Origin: Streptomyces gelaticus | GTDB taxonomy: Bacteria > Actinomycetota > Actinomycetes > Streptomycetales > Streptomycetaceae | Direction: 5' to 3' | DNA length: 64,000 nucleotides | Assembly: GCF_014649535.1 (NCBI RefSeq) | Contig: NZ_BMTF01000008.1 | Span: 264,200 to 328,199 of the forward strand | In this document: positions 1-7,738 of the stretch, piece after piece | Layout of the letters: every line of letters begins with the position of its first letter | How positions within the stretch are numbered: the stretch's first letter is position 1 | Position numbers and translations under genes: made by a program | Notes under the pieces: model-generated | The model's input: the letters and a program-made list of their open reading frames with translations, nothing else | The model's database searches: none | Told to the model about the DNA's origin: nothing

Positions 1-2
1 GA

Positions 3-182
3 TACACGCTCGACGACATGCAGTGGTTCACCGTCAATGCGATGAAGTCGGCATTCATTCCTTTTGATGAACGTCTGGCGATGATCAACGATGTGATCAA
101 GCCCGGATACGCCGAGTTGAAGTCCGAGTGGCTCTTCGAGCAGACCACCGCGACCAGCGTTTCTTCCGGTTCCGCCGACTGA
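3..182 (+). CDS. add: Adenosine deaminase, C-terminal fragment (cut by window edge)
   Basis: The first 59 codons visible here are the tail of a gene that starts outside the window. The reading frame begins [14 protein letters not shown] and contains GYAELKSEW close to the stop, which matches the C-terminal helices of actinobacterial adenosine deaminases; the catalytic zinc-binding residues lie upstream and are not visible. The enzyme deaminates adenosine to inosine in purine salvage. The neighbourhood fits, because deoC and a purine nucleoside phosphorylase follow within 14 kb and the order matches the S. coelicolor add-afsQ region. A perfect hairpin follows the stop by 17 bases. Confidence 0.85.
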   Translation, partial: YTLDDMQWFTVNAMKSAFIPFDERLAMINDVIKPGYAELKSEWLFEQTTATSVSSGSAD

Positions 183-198
183 TCGACGCCACTGCGCA

Positions 199-230
199 GA
201 AGGGCCGGGAAGTCGAACTCCCGGCCCTTC
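199..230 (+). terminator. Rho-independent-type hairpin after add
   Basis: A perfect 12-bp inverted repeat (GAAGGGCCGGGA and its complement) with an 8-base loop sits just after the add stop codon. There is no long U-tract, which is normal for Streptomyces terminators. Confidence 0.85.
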
Positions 231-318
231 TCCGCGTGTCGGAATGTTTGTGGGGAGGGAGGTGGGGTGGCTACGTTTCGGAGCCCCCCACACCCCTCTC
301 CCCAAGGATGAAATCCAC

Positions 319-651
319 ATGAAGAAGTCTGCTGTCAGGACTCTCGGCGTCGCCGCTCTCGGTGCCGCTTTCGCCGCCGCTGCCGCGGGTACCGCCTCCG
401 CGGCCGTGCTGCCGGCCGACACCGCGGGCACCGCGCTGCCGGTCGCGGGCACGGCGCTGGGGACCGCGACCCAGAGCCTGCCGGCCCAGGAGACGACCAC
501 CAAGCTCCTCGGCACCGGCCAGCAGAAGCTCGCCGACGACGCCACCACCCCGGTCAAGGGCCTGCTCGGTGGTCTGCCCGCGGGCGGCCTGAAGACCAGC
601 GGCCTGAAGACCGGCGGCCTGTCGACCAGCGGTCTTCCGCTCGGCGGCTGA
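319..651 (+). CDS. Small secreted protein with Gly/Leu-rich tail repeats
   Basis: A 110-aa protein with a clear Sec signal peptide: MKK start, a hydrophobic Ala-rich core, and likely cleavage after an A-S-A site near residue 28. The mature part is low complexity, rich in Ala, Thr, Gly and Leu, and ends in short repeats of the form GGLKTSGLKTGG. It has no cysteines and no recognisable catalytic motif. An AAGGATG-type ribosome site about 10 bases upstream supports the ATG at 319. It is flanked by hairpins on both sides, so it looks monocistronic. A similar small secreted protein lies at 6372-6773. The function is unknown; an extracellular or wall-associated structural role is only a guess. Confidence 0.75.
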   Translation: MKKSAVRTLGVAALGAAFAAAAAGTASAAVLPADTAGTALPVAGTALGTATQSLPAQETTTKLLGTGQQKLADDATTPVKGLLGGLPAGGLKTSGLKTGGLSTSGLPLGG

Positions 652-660
652 TCCCCGTAC

Positions 661-707
661 ACGCCTGTGGGGCGGACACCCGGACCGGGTGTCCGCCCCA
701 CAGGCGT
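661..707. terminator. Long perfect hairpin, likely bidirectional terminator
   Basis: A 22-bp perfect inverted repeat beginning ACGCCTGTGGGGCGG with a 3-base loop lies between the convergent ends of the secreted-protein gene and the PspC gene, and probably terminates both. Confidence 0.9.
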
Positions 708-723
708 ATCTGTCCGTACGAGG

Positions 724-927
724 TCACCAGGCGGTGGCCGACGACGTCTTCTCGGACGGGAACAGCAGCCACAGTGCCAGGTACAGCAGGAACTGCGGCC
801 CCGGCAGCAGGCAGGAGACCAGGAAGATGATGCGCATGGTCCCCGCAGAGGTGCCGAAGCGCCTTGCCAGCGCTGCGCACACTCCGCCGATCATGCGTCC
901 GTCGCGGGGGCGGGCAAGTGCGGCCAT
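724..927 (-). CDS. PspC-domain membrane protein
   Basis: A 67-aa protein. Residues 1-30 carry the PspC signature (RPRDGRMIGGVCAALARRFG), followed by one hydrophobic segment at about residues 33-58 ending in the typical LLFP. PspC-family proteins are phage-shock-type envelope stress proteins; in Streptomyces single-domain versions are common and their role is not settled. An in-frame reading extends 45 codons upstream, but the ATG at 927 has a GGAG site 8 bases before it and gives the conserved N-terminus, so the short form was chosen. It stands alone between the convergent terminator and the VanZ gene. Confidence 0.85.
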   Translation of the reverse strand: MAALARPRDGRMIGGVCAALARRFGTSAGTMRIIFLVSCLLPGPQFLLYLALWLLFPSEKTSSATAW

Positions 928-1021
928 GGTGGGCTCCTTCGCGAACCGTTGCTGAGGGAGCAGCTCCGTCGTGCTCCCGATGACTCCATGGTGGCCCGGC
1001 GAGCGGTGGCAAAGCGTCGCT

Positions 1022-1570
1022 CTACGGGGCGATCCCGACCCTGGGAATCGTCGGGGTCGCACCCTGACCGGCCTCGTCCCTGGGGTGGGACACCACCCTG
1101 GCCCGCCCCTGCTTCCGGCGGCGCAGCCGCGCCCGGCACATGGGGACGACGAGCAGATGGGCGAGCGCCACCCCGGTGGTGTTCAGCAGCAGCGAGTCGA
1201 CATCGACGACCTGTCCGGGCACTCCGGTCTGGGCCAGTTCGATGGTCGTGGAGATCAGTGCCCCCGCCGCGACGGTACGGGCCAGTGAGGCCCACGGCGA
1301 GACGGTGAGCCGGCCGCCGGCCATCGGCAGCAGTACGCCCAGCGGGGCGAGCAGCAGCAGCCCCTCACCGATCCGGCGGGTGGCCTCGACCGGGCCGAGG
1401 GACAGATCGGCTCTGATGCCGGCGAGCGGCTGAAGATTCGAGGCGGTCGTCCACGGCACGTCGAGGGGGCGCAGCGTCAGCCACCCGACGAGCAACAGGT
1501 GCGCGAGGAGGAGGGATACCCCGGCCGCGCGGAAACGGATGACGGTTTGACCGTCCGAACCTTGACGCAC
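1022..1570 (-). CDS. VanZ-family membrane protein
   Basis: A 182-aa membrane protein. Hydrophobic segments occur at about residues 10-28 (SLLLAHLLLVGWLTLRP), 65-80, 92-110 and 120-145. The motif ELAQTGVPGQVVDVDSLLLNTTG is the conserved core of the VanZ domain (acidic helix end, then D-D-L-N-T-G). VanZ proteins are linked to low-level teicoplanin resistance and cell-envelope roles, but single-domain Streptomyces members are uncharacterised. The frame stays open 89 codons further upstream with GC-rich, unlike-protein sequence; the GTG at 1570 is preceded by a GGGGGG site and gives a normal VanZ start. The C-terminus is basic and cytoplasmic. Confidence 0.85.
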   Translation of the reverse strand: MRQGSDGQTVIRFRAAGVSLLLAHLLLVGWLTLRPLDVPWTTASNLQPLAGIRADLSLGPVEATRRIGEGLLLLAPLGVLLPMAGGRLTVSPWASLARTVAAGALISTTIELAQTGVPGQVVDVDSLLLNTTGVALAHLLVVPMCRARLRRRKQGRARVVSHPRDEAGQGATPTIPRVGIAP

Positions 1571-1683
1571 GCCCCCCAAGACGCGGCGAACGGCAGGATC
1601 GGTTCCGCCGGTCCGGAATCCGGCCTGCCGGGCGCCCGGCAGGCGCGCGGGGGCGGGCGGGCGGCCGGACCGGGGCGTGCCGG

Positions 1684-2304
1684 TCAGGCGCCCGTGCCCG
1701 TCACCGGCGTCGGGACCGTCTTCGGCCTCGCCTTCATCTCCGAGGTGCACAGATAGCCGCGCGGCGCGTAGTTCCCGGGCCCGCCCAGCACCACCGTGCC
1801 CTCCGGGGCGAGCGTGTCGTTCTCCGCGTACGTGCACACGATCTGCGCCAGTGCCTCGGACTGCAGGTCCTCCGGCTGCTCGCTGAGCCGCAGCGTGCCC
1901 TGCCGGTCGCCGGCGCGGGCCGCGCCGACCCGCAGGTCCTCGGGGACGGCCGTGGAGTACCCGGCCTGCCGCTCACCGGCCGGCGGCTTGCGCCGCAGTT
2001 CGTCCAGGAGCGCCTGGGCGACCGGCACCCGGTCCGAGCCGTTCTTGTCGACCTGCACCGTGCGGTCCACGGTGACCAGCTGCGAGGAGCAGACCAGATA
2101 GATCTGTACGGGGATGCCCTTGAGCGCCTGTGTGGTGACGTTCTCCGCGGACATCGTGCACGGCACCTGGGACGGTGCGGCCCCGGCGTCCACCGGCACT
2201 GAGGTGGACCTGATCCCGCAGCCCGCGGCCAGCACGGCGCCGGCCACGGCCCCGGCCAGTGCCAGGGCCGAACGGCGCGCCCGGCGGTTGTCGCTGCCCC
2301 TCAC
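1684..2304 (-). CDS. Lipoprotein translationally coupled to AfsQ2
   Basis: A 206-aa predicted lipoprotein with a lipobox, AAGC, ending at Cys29 after a positively charged n-region with twin arginines. The rest resembles the small GerMN-like/LpqB-like lipoproteins found beside actinobacterial sensor kinases, though no catalytic motif is visible. Its GTG start overlaps the afsQ2 stop in a GTGA tetranucleotide, so it is the third gene of the afsQ1-afsQ2 operon and probably made in fixed ratio with the kinase. Its extracytoplasmic location suggests it could help the sensor detect its signal, by analogy with LpqB and MtrB; this is inference. The equivalent position in S. coelicolor also holds a lipoprotein gene. 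Confidence 0.85.
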   Translation of the reverse strand: MRGSDNRRARRSALALAGAVAGAVLAAGCGIRSTSVPVDAGAAPSQVPCTMSAENVTTQALKGIPVQIYLVCSSQLVTVDRTVQVDKNGSDRVPVAQALLDELRRKPPAGERQAGYSTAVPEDLRVGAARAGDRQGTLRLSEQPEDLQSEALAQIVCTYAENDTLAPEGTVVLGGPGNYAPRGYLCTSEMKARPKTVPTPVTGTGA

Positions 2305-3839
2305 GTCGCGTCGCCCTCCTCGTGCCGGTCCCCGGCGTCTTGCCCGTCGGCGGAACGGGTGAGCGGCTCGGCATCGCGCGGCAGCCGCAGTACGAACACC
2401 GCGCCGTCGCCGTCCGGCGAATTCGCGGCCGTGATGTCACCGCCGTGGATGTGCGCGTTCTCCATGGCGATCGACAGGCCGAGACCGCTGCCCTCGGAGC
2501 GCGGGCGCGAGGCGCTGGCCTTGTAGAACCGGTCGAAGACATGCGGCAGCACGTCCTCGGGGATACCGGGTCCGTGGTCGCGGACCTCGATGACGAGTTC
2601 GTCGCCCTCGGTCCGTACCGCGACCCGTACCGGCGAACCGCCGTGCTTGAGCGCGTTGCCGATCAGATTCGCCAGGATCACATCGAGCCGGCGCGGGTCG
2701 AGGCGGACCATCATGCCGCGCTCGGCGTCCAGATCCACCGCGTCCAGCCAGGCGCGGGCGTCGATGCAGGCGGTGACCTGGTCCGCGACGTCGACGGTGT
2801 CGAGGACGAGCCGGGCCGTGCCCGCGTCGAAGCGGGTGACCTCCATCAGGTTCTCCACCAGGTCGTTCAGACGCCGGGTCTCGCTCACCACCAGGTGGAC
2901 CGCGGGCGCGATCATCGGGTCGAGGCTGTCCGCCTCGTCCTCCAGCACCTCGGTGACGGCGGTCAGCGCGGTGAGCGGGGTGCGCAGTTCGTGCGACATA
3001 TCGGCGACGAACCGCCGGCTCGCCTCGTCCCGCGCGCTCATGTCCGCGACCCGCTTCTCCAGCGAACTCGCGGTCCTGTTGAACGTACGGGAGAGATCGG
3101 CCAGTTCGTCCGTGCCGGAGACCACGAGCCGGGTGTCGAGCTTGCCCTCGCCGAGCTTGCGGGCGGCGTCCCCGAGCCGCTGCACGGGCCGCAGCACGGT
3201 CGTCGCCGCGGCCTGCGCGAGCAGCGCCGATCCGATCAGCGCGAGCCCGGTGGCGATCCCCAGCGACCAGGCGAGGGAGTTGAGGTCCTGCCGCTCCTGG
3301 TCGAGCGACTTCAGCATGTAGCCGGTCGGGCCACCGCCGATGATCTTCGTACCGCCCACCAGGTACGGCGTGCCGCGGATGCTGGTCCGCTGCCAGAACA
3401 GGTGGTACTCGTACTTGTTGCCCGCCTCCAGCGGCTGCTTCTTGTCGACCGCCTTCTGGAGCGAGACCGGTACGTTGTCGAGCGTGAAGGTGTCCAGGTC
3501 GGAGTTGCCGACGATCGGCTTGCCGGTGTCGCGCTCGTCGACCAGCAGCACGCTGTAGCCGGGCGAACTGCTCGCCATCTGCACGGCCGCGTTCTGCAGA
3601 TCGTCCCTGGTGGGGTGGAGCGGCAGCGAGGCCGCCCGGCCCTGCATCTCCTGGCGGAAGTCCCCGAGCGCGGAGTCCTGGGTACGGGTCAGTACGGCCT
3701 CGCGGTTCAGCCAGTACGCGATCCCCGACGCGGACACCGCGGCGGTCAGCGCCACCAATGCGAACACCACGACGAGCCGCAGCCGCAGACTGGTCCAGCG
3801 AAGCCCGGTGAGCAGGCTCCGTTTGACGACATTGCTCAC
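2301..3839 (-). CDS. afsQ2: Sensor histidine kinase AfsQ2
   Basis: A 512-aa membrane histidine kinase. A transmembrane helix lies near residues 19-42, then an extracytoplasmic sensor segment of about 150 residues, a second helix near 190-210 and a HAMP linker. The dimerisation box DMSHELRTPLTAL places the phospho-accepting His at about residue 283; an N box (ANLIGNALKHGG), G1 (DHGPGIPED) and G2 (GSGLGLSIA) follow. The GTG start overlaps the afsQ1 stop by four bases (GTGA), giving coupled translation. In S. coelicolor AfsQ1/Q2 responds to nitrogen and nutrient balance, activates antibiotic genes and controls sigQ. Gene order here (afsQ1-afsQ2-lipoprotein, sigQ divergent) is the same. Confidence 0.93.
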   Translation of the reverse strand: MSNVVKRSLLTGLRWTSLRLRLVVVFALVALTAAVSASGIAYWLNREAVLTRTQDSALGDFRQEMQGRAASLPLHPTRDDLQNAAVQMASSSPGYSVLLVDERDTGKPIVGNSDLDTFTLDNVPVSLQKAVDKKQPLEAGNKYEYHLFWQRTSIRGTPYLVGGTKIIGGGPTGYMLKSLDQERQDLNSLAWSLGIATGLALIGSALLAQAAATTVLRPVQRLGDAARKLGEGKLDTRLVVSGTDELADLSRTFNRTASSLEKRVADMSARDEASRRFVADMSHELRTPLTALTAVTEVLEDEADSLDPMIAPAVHLVVSETRRLNDLVENLMEVTRFDAGTARLVLDTVDVADQVTACIDARAWLDAVDLDAERGMMVRLDPRRLDVILANLIGNALKHGGSPVRVAVRTEGDELVIEVRDHGPGIPEDVLPHVFDRFYKASASRPRSEGSGLGLSIAMENAHIHGGDITAANSPDGDGAVFVLRLPRDAEPLTRSADGQDAGDRHEEGDAT

Positions 3840-4522
3840 TGAGGCGAGTCCAGCCGGTAGCCCACACCCCGGACGGTACGGATCAGCGTCGGTGAGGACG
3901 GCACGTCCTCCACCTTGGCCCGCAGCCGCTGCACACACGCGTCCACCAGCCGGGAGTCACCGAGGTAGTCGTGCTCCCAGACCAGCCGCAGCAACTGCTG
4001 CCGGGACAGGGCCTGGCCCGGCCGGCGGCTCAGCTCCAGCAGGAGGCGCAGCTCGGTCGGCGTGAGCTGCAGATCCTCCCCGTTCTTGGTCACGGTCATC
4101 GCGGAGCGGTCGATCACCACGTTCCCGAAGGACGCGGAGTCGGTGGACTCGCGCTCACCGCGGCGCAGCACCGCGCGGATCCGGGCGTCGAGCACCCGGC
4201 CCTGCACGGGTTTCACCACGTAGTCGTCGGCACCGGACTCCAGCCCGACCACGACGTCGATGTCGTCGCTGCGCGCGGTCAGCAGAATGATCGGCAGCTG
4301 GTCGGTGCGCCGGATGCGCCGACACACCTCGAAGCCGTCGATCCCGGGCAGCATCACATCCAGCACGATCAGGTCCGGCCGCTGCTCACGCAACAGTTTC
4401 AGGCCGTCCTCTCCCGTCGCCGCGGTGGCCACACGGTGGCCCTGGCGTGACAGCGAGAGTTCGAGCGCCGTGCGGATGGCGTCGTCGTCCTCGATCAGCA
4501 ACAGGAAAGGCACGCTGGTCAT
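3836..4522 (-). CDS. afsQ1: Response regulator AfsQ1 (OmpR/PhoB class)
   Basis: A 228-aa two-domain regulator. The receiver domain (residues 1-120) has the acidic pocket EDDD at 11-14, the phospho-acceptor Asp55 in LIVLDVMLPG, a switch Thr in LLTAR and a conserved Lys in VKPVQ. The winged-helix domain (about 135-228) has the OmpR hallmarks LTPTELRLLLEL and the GVGYRLD end. It is first in the operon afsQ1-afsQ2-lipoprotein. The 180-bp gap to the divergent sigQ gene should contain the AfsQ1 binding site described in S. coelicolor, where AfsQ1 activates sigQ and antibiotic regulators under glutamate-rich minimal conditions. Confidence 0.93.
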   Translation of the reverse strand: MTSVPFLLLIEDDDAIRTALELSLSRQGHRVATAATGEDGLKLLREQRPDLIVLDVMLPGIDGFEVCRRIRRTDQLPIILLTARSDDIDVVVGLESGADDYVVKPVQGRVLDARIRAVLRRGERESTDSASFGNVVIDRSAMTVTKNGEDLQLTPTELRLLLELSRRPGQALSRQQLLRLVWEHDYLGDSRLVDACVQRLRAKVEDVPSSPTLIRTVRGVGYRLDSPQ

Positions 4523-4705
4523 TCTGACCCATGGTGGCGCCCCAGTTCGACAGTTGGGGTCGACTCATACATCCCGCGCGCCCCAGCCGCACGGTCGGCA
4601 GGCCCTGTGACAGGCCTGTGACAGTCGGCGGACAGCGCCATGAAACTGCCCCGGCAAGCTCTTTGGCACAAGGAACGGACGGACTCCACCGATGGGGGGC
4701 GCGAG

Positions 4706-5467
4706 ATGAACGCAACTCACAGCATCACCGCAAGCGCAGTTGTCACGCGTCTCCACGATGTCGGCCGGGGTATCGAGAAGTCCGGCGCCGGGAGTGGGCG
4801 GGGGTGCGTTCGTGGCGCCGGGCGTCAGCACCCGTCGTACATGACGGTGGTCGACGCGCCTGTGGGGGACAACGGGGGGAACAACGGGGGCAAGGCGTAC
4901 GGGGAGGGCATGGGGGAGCGGAAGTCCCCGGCGCAGGGCGAGGACGCCGAAGCGGCGTTCACGGCCTACGTCCGGGAGCGCCGCGCCTCCCTGTACGCAA
5001 CCGCCTACCACCTGACCGGAGACCGGTTCGAGGCCGAGGACCTGCTGCAGAGCGCCCTCTTCTCGACGTACCGGGCATGGGACCGGATCAGCGACAAGGC
5101 GGCGGTCGGCGGCTATCTGCGCCGCACCATGACGAACCTGCACATCAGCGCCTGGCGCAGGCGCAAGCTCAACGAGTACCCGACCGAGGAGCTGCCGGAG
5201 ACGGCGGGCGACACGGACGCGATGCGCGGCACGGAACTGCGCGCCGTGCTCTGGCAGGCGCTGGCGCGGCTGCCGGAACTCCAGCGCACGATGCTGGTCC
5301 TTCGTTACTACGAGGGCCGCACCGATCCGGAGATCGCGGCCATCCTCGACATCAGTGTCGGCACGGTGAAGTCCAGCATCTGGCGGTCGCTCCGCCGGCT
5401 GCGCGAGGACGAGGTCCTCAGCTTCGGCCGTGACGAGGAGGAGTCCTTCGGCGAGCTGGTGGCCTGA
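4706..5467 (+). CDS. sigQ: ECF-type sigma factor SigQ
   Basis: A 253-aa sigma factor whose N-terminal 75 residues are a Gly-rich unusual extension before a standard ECF core. Region 2 is seen in YATAYHLTGDRFEAEDLLQ (about residues 110-128). Region 4 is seen in GRTDPEIAAILD followed by VGTVKSSIWRSL near the C-terminus. Divergent from afsQ1, as in S. coelicolor, where SigQ opposes AfsQ1 in control of antibiotic synthesis and development. Two starts are possible: the ATG at 4706 (with GGGGGG upstream) and another in-frame ATG at 4640; the former avoids crowding the divergent promoter. No anti-sigma gene is adjacent. A strong terminator follows. Confidence 0.9.
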   Translation: MNATHSITASAVVTRLHDVGRGIEKSGAGSGRGCVRGAGRQHPSYMTVVDAPVGDNGGNNGGKAYGEGMGERKSPAQGEDAEAAFTAYVRERRASLYATAYHLTGDRFEAEDLLQSALFSTYRAWDRISDKAAVGGYLRRTMTNLHISAWRRRKLNEYPTEELPETAGDTDAMRGTELRAVLWQALARLPELQRTMLVLRYYEGRTDPEIAAILDISVGTVKSSIWRSLRRLREDEVLSFGRDEEESFGELVA

Positions 5468-5543
5468 GGCGAGGGGGGACACGGGGGAAACACGGGGCCG
5501 CTGCTTCGGGGGAGGCGGCGGAGCACGGGGGGAAGTGCTGCGA

Positions 5544-5573
5544 GGTCGGACGGGCCGGGGGGCCTGTCCGACC
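5544..5573 (+). terminator. Terminator after sigQ
   Basis: A 13-bp stem beginning GGTCGGACGGGCC, with one G-U wobble and a GGGG loop, about 77 bases after the sigQ stop and 27 bases before the convergent end of the kinase gene. It can serve both genes. Confidence 0.8.
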
Positions 5574-5600
5574 CCGTTCGCGTACGTACGGGGGAGGCCT

Positions 5601-6308
5601 CTATGCCGTCCCGCGTGCGGCGGGCGCCCGTCGGCAGCGGCCGGCCGCCGCCGCGGCCAGCCGGCCCAGGGCCTCTTCCTTGCCGCACGGATGCGCGCCC
5701 AGCGCCGTCTGCCGCGCCACGATCCGCCGCTCCGCCCGCATCAGCCGCCACCCGCGCCGCAGCAGGAACGGCACCGACTTGCGTCCCTCGCGCAGGTCCC
5801 GCAGCAGACGGCGGCGGAACGTCGTCGTCGGACGGCCGCGCAGGCACAGTGCGTCCGCCAGCACGCCCAGCTTCTGGCACCGTTCGACTATGTCCGCCGC
5901 GAAGATCCCCTCGGCCACGAACAGCGGCGTGCGCTCGATGTGCAGAGCCTCCCGGTCGACCCTGGAGCTGGTGGCGATGTCGTAGACCGGGACGTGGGTG
6001 CGGCCCGTGCGGCACAGCTCCACGATCGCGGCGACCGCGGCGTCGGCGTCCCAGGACTGCGCGGAGTCCCAGTCGATGTCCGTACTGCCGGGAACGAGCG
6101 GCAGCGTGGGGTCGTCGCCCTCCTTGTAGAAGTCGTCCAGGCGCAGCACCGGCAGGTCGGTGCGGGCGGCGAGGGAGGACTTGCCGGAGCCGGAAGGGCC
6201 CGCGAGCAACACCACGCGGGTCGGGATCGGTTGGGAATTCACAGAACACGAGTGTGAAGCATTGCCCCGCACAGGGGATCCCCCGGTGCCTGTGTTGGTA
6301 TCGAGCAT
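5601..6308 (-). CDS. Uridine kinase-like P-loop phosphotransferase
   Basis: A 235-aa protein with a Walker A motif (LAGPSGSGKSSLA, about residues 34-46) and the uridine-kinase/phosphoribulokinase features LRLDDFYKEGDDPTLP and DWDSAQSWD; an acidic segment (VAEGIFAAD) fits the Walker B strand. The predicted reaction is phosphorylation of a nucleoside such as uridine or cytidine by a nucleoside triphosphate, consistent with the salvage genes around it. The ATG at 6308 has GAGG 5 bases upstream; a GTG at 6242 close to the P-loop is an alternative start without a clear ribosome site. The C-terminal 25 residues are Ala/Arg-rich. The true substrate cannot be told from sequence. Confidence 0.85.
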   Translation of the reverse strand: MLDTNTGTGGSPVRGNASHSCSVNSQPIPTRVVLLAGPSGSGKSSLAARTDLPVLRLDDFYKEGDDPTLPLVPGSTDIDWDSAQSWDADAAVAAIVELCRTGRTHVPVYDIATSSRVDREALHIERTPLFVAEGIFAADIVERCQKLGVLADALCLRGRPTTTFRRRLLRDLREGRKSVPFLLRRGWRLMRAERRIVARQTALGAHPCGKEEALGRLAAAAAGRCRRAPAARGTA

Positions 6309-6371
6309 CACACCTCAACTACTCTACGCACTCGATTGATTACCGGATTGTCTCGATCAGGTGGGAACCCG

Positions 6372-6773
6372 ATGGCACGTCATGCTCTTTCCAGGTCCCG
6401 GCGCCGTGCTCTGCTGAGGGCAGGTCTGACCGTCACCGCGGTGGGTGCCGCGCTCGGTGCGGGGGGTGCGGCGGCCCAGGCGGCGCCGCTGCCCCACGTG
6501 CCGGTCGTGGGTGCCGGCACCGGCTTCGGCGAGGCCGGGGATGCCGCCGGGGGCGCGGTGACCGGGACGCTCGGCCACTCGCTCGGCAACGGCATCGCCC
6601 CGGTGACGCATCTGCAGCTCGACCCGCTGGCCGGCACCGGCACGGACCCGCTGGACAACGCGGTGGGGACGCAGGTCGCCGACTTCAAGCCGCTGTCCAC
6701 GGCCGCCGTCACCGACCCGCTGACCAGTGGTGGTGCGCTGAAGGACCTGCCGTCGGCGCTGCACGGCGGCTGA
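6372..6773 (+). CDS. Small secreted protein, second of a pair
   Basis: A 133-aa protein with a long arginine-rich n-region (RSRRRALLRAG), a hydrophobic core and an AQA-A cleavage site near residue 40; the twin arginines make Tat export possible. The mature part is rich in Gly, Ala, Thr, Leu and Pro, has no cysteine, and shares composition and ending (a stretch of short hydrophobic steps finishing in GG) with the protein at 319-651. It is divergent from the kinase gene and followed by a perfect hairpin. No enzymatic motif is visible. Paralogy with 319-651 is an inference from composition and layout rather than from an alignment. Confidence 0.7.
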   Translation: MARHALSRSRRRALLRAGLTVTAVGAALGAGGAAAQAAPLPHVPVVGAGTGFGEAGDAAGGAVTGTLGHSLGNGIAPVTHLQLDPLAGTGTDPLDNAVGTQVADFKPLSTAAVTDPLTSGGALKDLPSALHGG

Positions 6774-6782
6774 GCGGCTGGG

Positions 6783-6822
6783 AACGGCCTGTTCCTCCGG
6801 GGTGCCGGACGAACAGGCCGTT
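6783..6822. terminator. Convergent terminator
   Basis: A perfect 12-bp inverted repeat (AACGGCCTGTTC) with a 16-base loop between the secreted-protein gene and the convergent aldehyde dehydrogenase gene. Confidence 0.85.
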
Positions 6823-6838
6823 GCCGTGCGGGGGCAGG

Positions 6839-7738
6839 TCAGTACGAGGAGCCCGAGACGCCCAGGGCGCCCGTCGGGTGCCAGACCGTCTTCGTCTCCA
6901 GGAAGGCCGTCAGTCGGTGGGTGCCCGGGTCGGCCGTCCAGTCCGCGGCGCCGTCCACAGGCTGTGGGCGGAGGACCCGCTTCAGGTTGTCCGCCGCCGC
7001 GGTCTCCAGCTCCTTCGCCAGTGCGGCGTCGGCGCCGGTGAGGTCGATGGCGTTGACGTCCTGGTGGGAGGCGAGCGGCGCCGCGATCTCCGCCGTCCGC
7101 CCGGACAGGATGTTCACCACTCCGCCCGGCAGGTCGGAGGTGGCCAGCACCTCGCCCAGCGAGAGTGCGGGCAGCGGGGAGTCCGCCGAAGCGACGACGA
7201 CGGCCGTGTTGCCGGTCGCGATCACCGGGGCGACGACCGAGACCAGGCCCAGGAACGAGGACTTCTGGGGGGCGAGGACCGTGACCACACCGGTCGGCTC
7301 GGGGGTGGACAGGTTGAAGAACGGGCCCGCGACCGGGTTCGCCCCGCCCACGACCTGGCCGATCTTGTCGGTCCACCCGGCGTACCAGACCCAGCGGTCG
7401 ATCGCCGCGTCGACGACGGCCGCCGCCTTGGACTTCGACAGGCCCTCCGCCTCCGCCACTTCCCGTACGAACTGGTCCTTGCGGCCCTCCAGCATCTCCG
7501 CGATGCGGTAGAGGATCTGGCCGCGGTTGTACGCGGTCGCCCCCGACCAGCCGCCGAACGCCTTGCGGGCGGCCACGACCGCGTCGCGCGCGTCCTTGCG
7601 GGAGGACTGGGGGGCGTTCGCCAGCCACTTGCCCTTCGAGTCCGTCACCTCGTACACCCGGCCGCTCTCGGAGCGGGGGAACTTGCCCCCCACGTACAGC
7701 TTGTAGGTCTTGAAGACGCTCAGACGGTTATCGGACAT
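6839..7738 (-). CDS. Aldehyde dehydrogenase-like protein lacking the catalytic domain
   Basis: A 299-aa protein clearly related to aldehyde dehydrogenases over the N-terminal half: the opening KLYVGGKF, the segment WVWYAGWTDK, and the NAD-fold piece VVAPVIATGNTAVVV with PLPALSLGEVLATSDLPGGVVN. It then ends where a normal enzyme (about 480 aa) would continue into the catalytic region. There is no ELGGK glutamate motif and no GQ.C cysteine loop. The frame is intact and the start overlaps the upstream full-length dehydrogenase by 11 bases, so it is a deliberate operon gene rather than a broken end. S. coelicolor has two dehydrogenase genes at the same place beside deoC. It may be a non-catalytic partner subunit; this is inference. 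Confidence 0.85.
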   Translation of the reverse strand: MSDNRLSVFKTYKLYVGGKFPRSESGRVYEVTDSKGKWLANAPQSSRKDARDAVVAARKAFGGWSGATAYNRGQILYRIAEMLEGRKDQFVREVAEAEGLSKSKAAAVVDAAIDRWVWYAGWTDKIGQVVGGANPVAGPFFNLSTPEPTGVVTVLAPQKSSFLGLVSVVAPVIATGNTAVVVASADSPLPALSLGEVLATSDLPGGVVNILSGRTAEIAAPLASHQDVNAIDLTGADAALAKELETAAADNLKRVLRPQPVDGAADWTADPGTHRLTAFLETKTVWHPTGALGVSGSSY

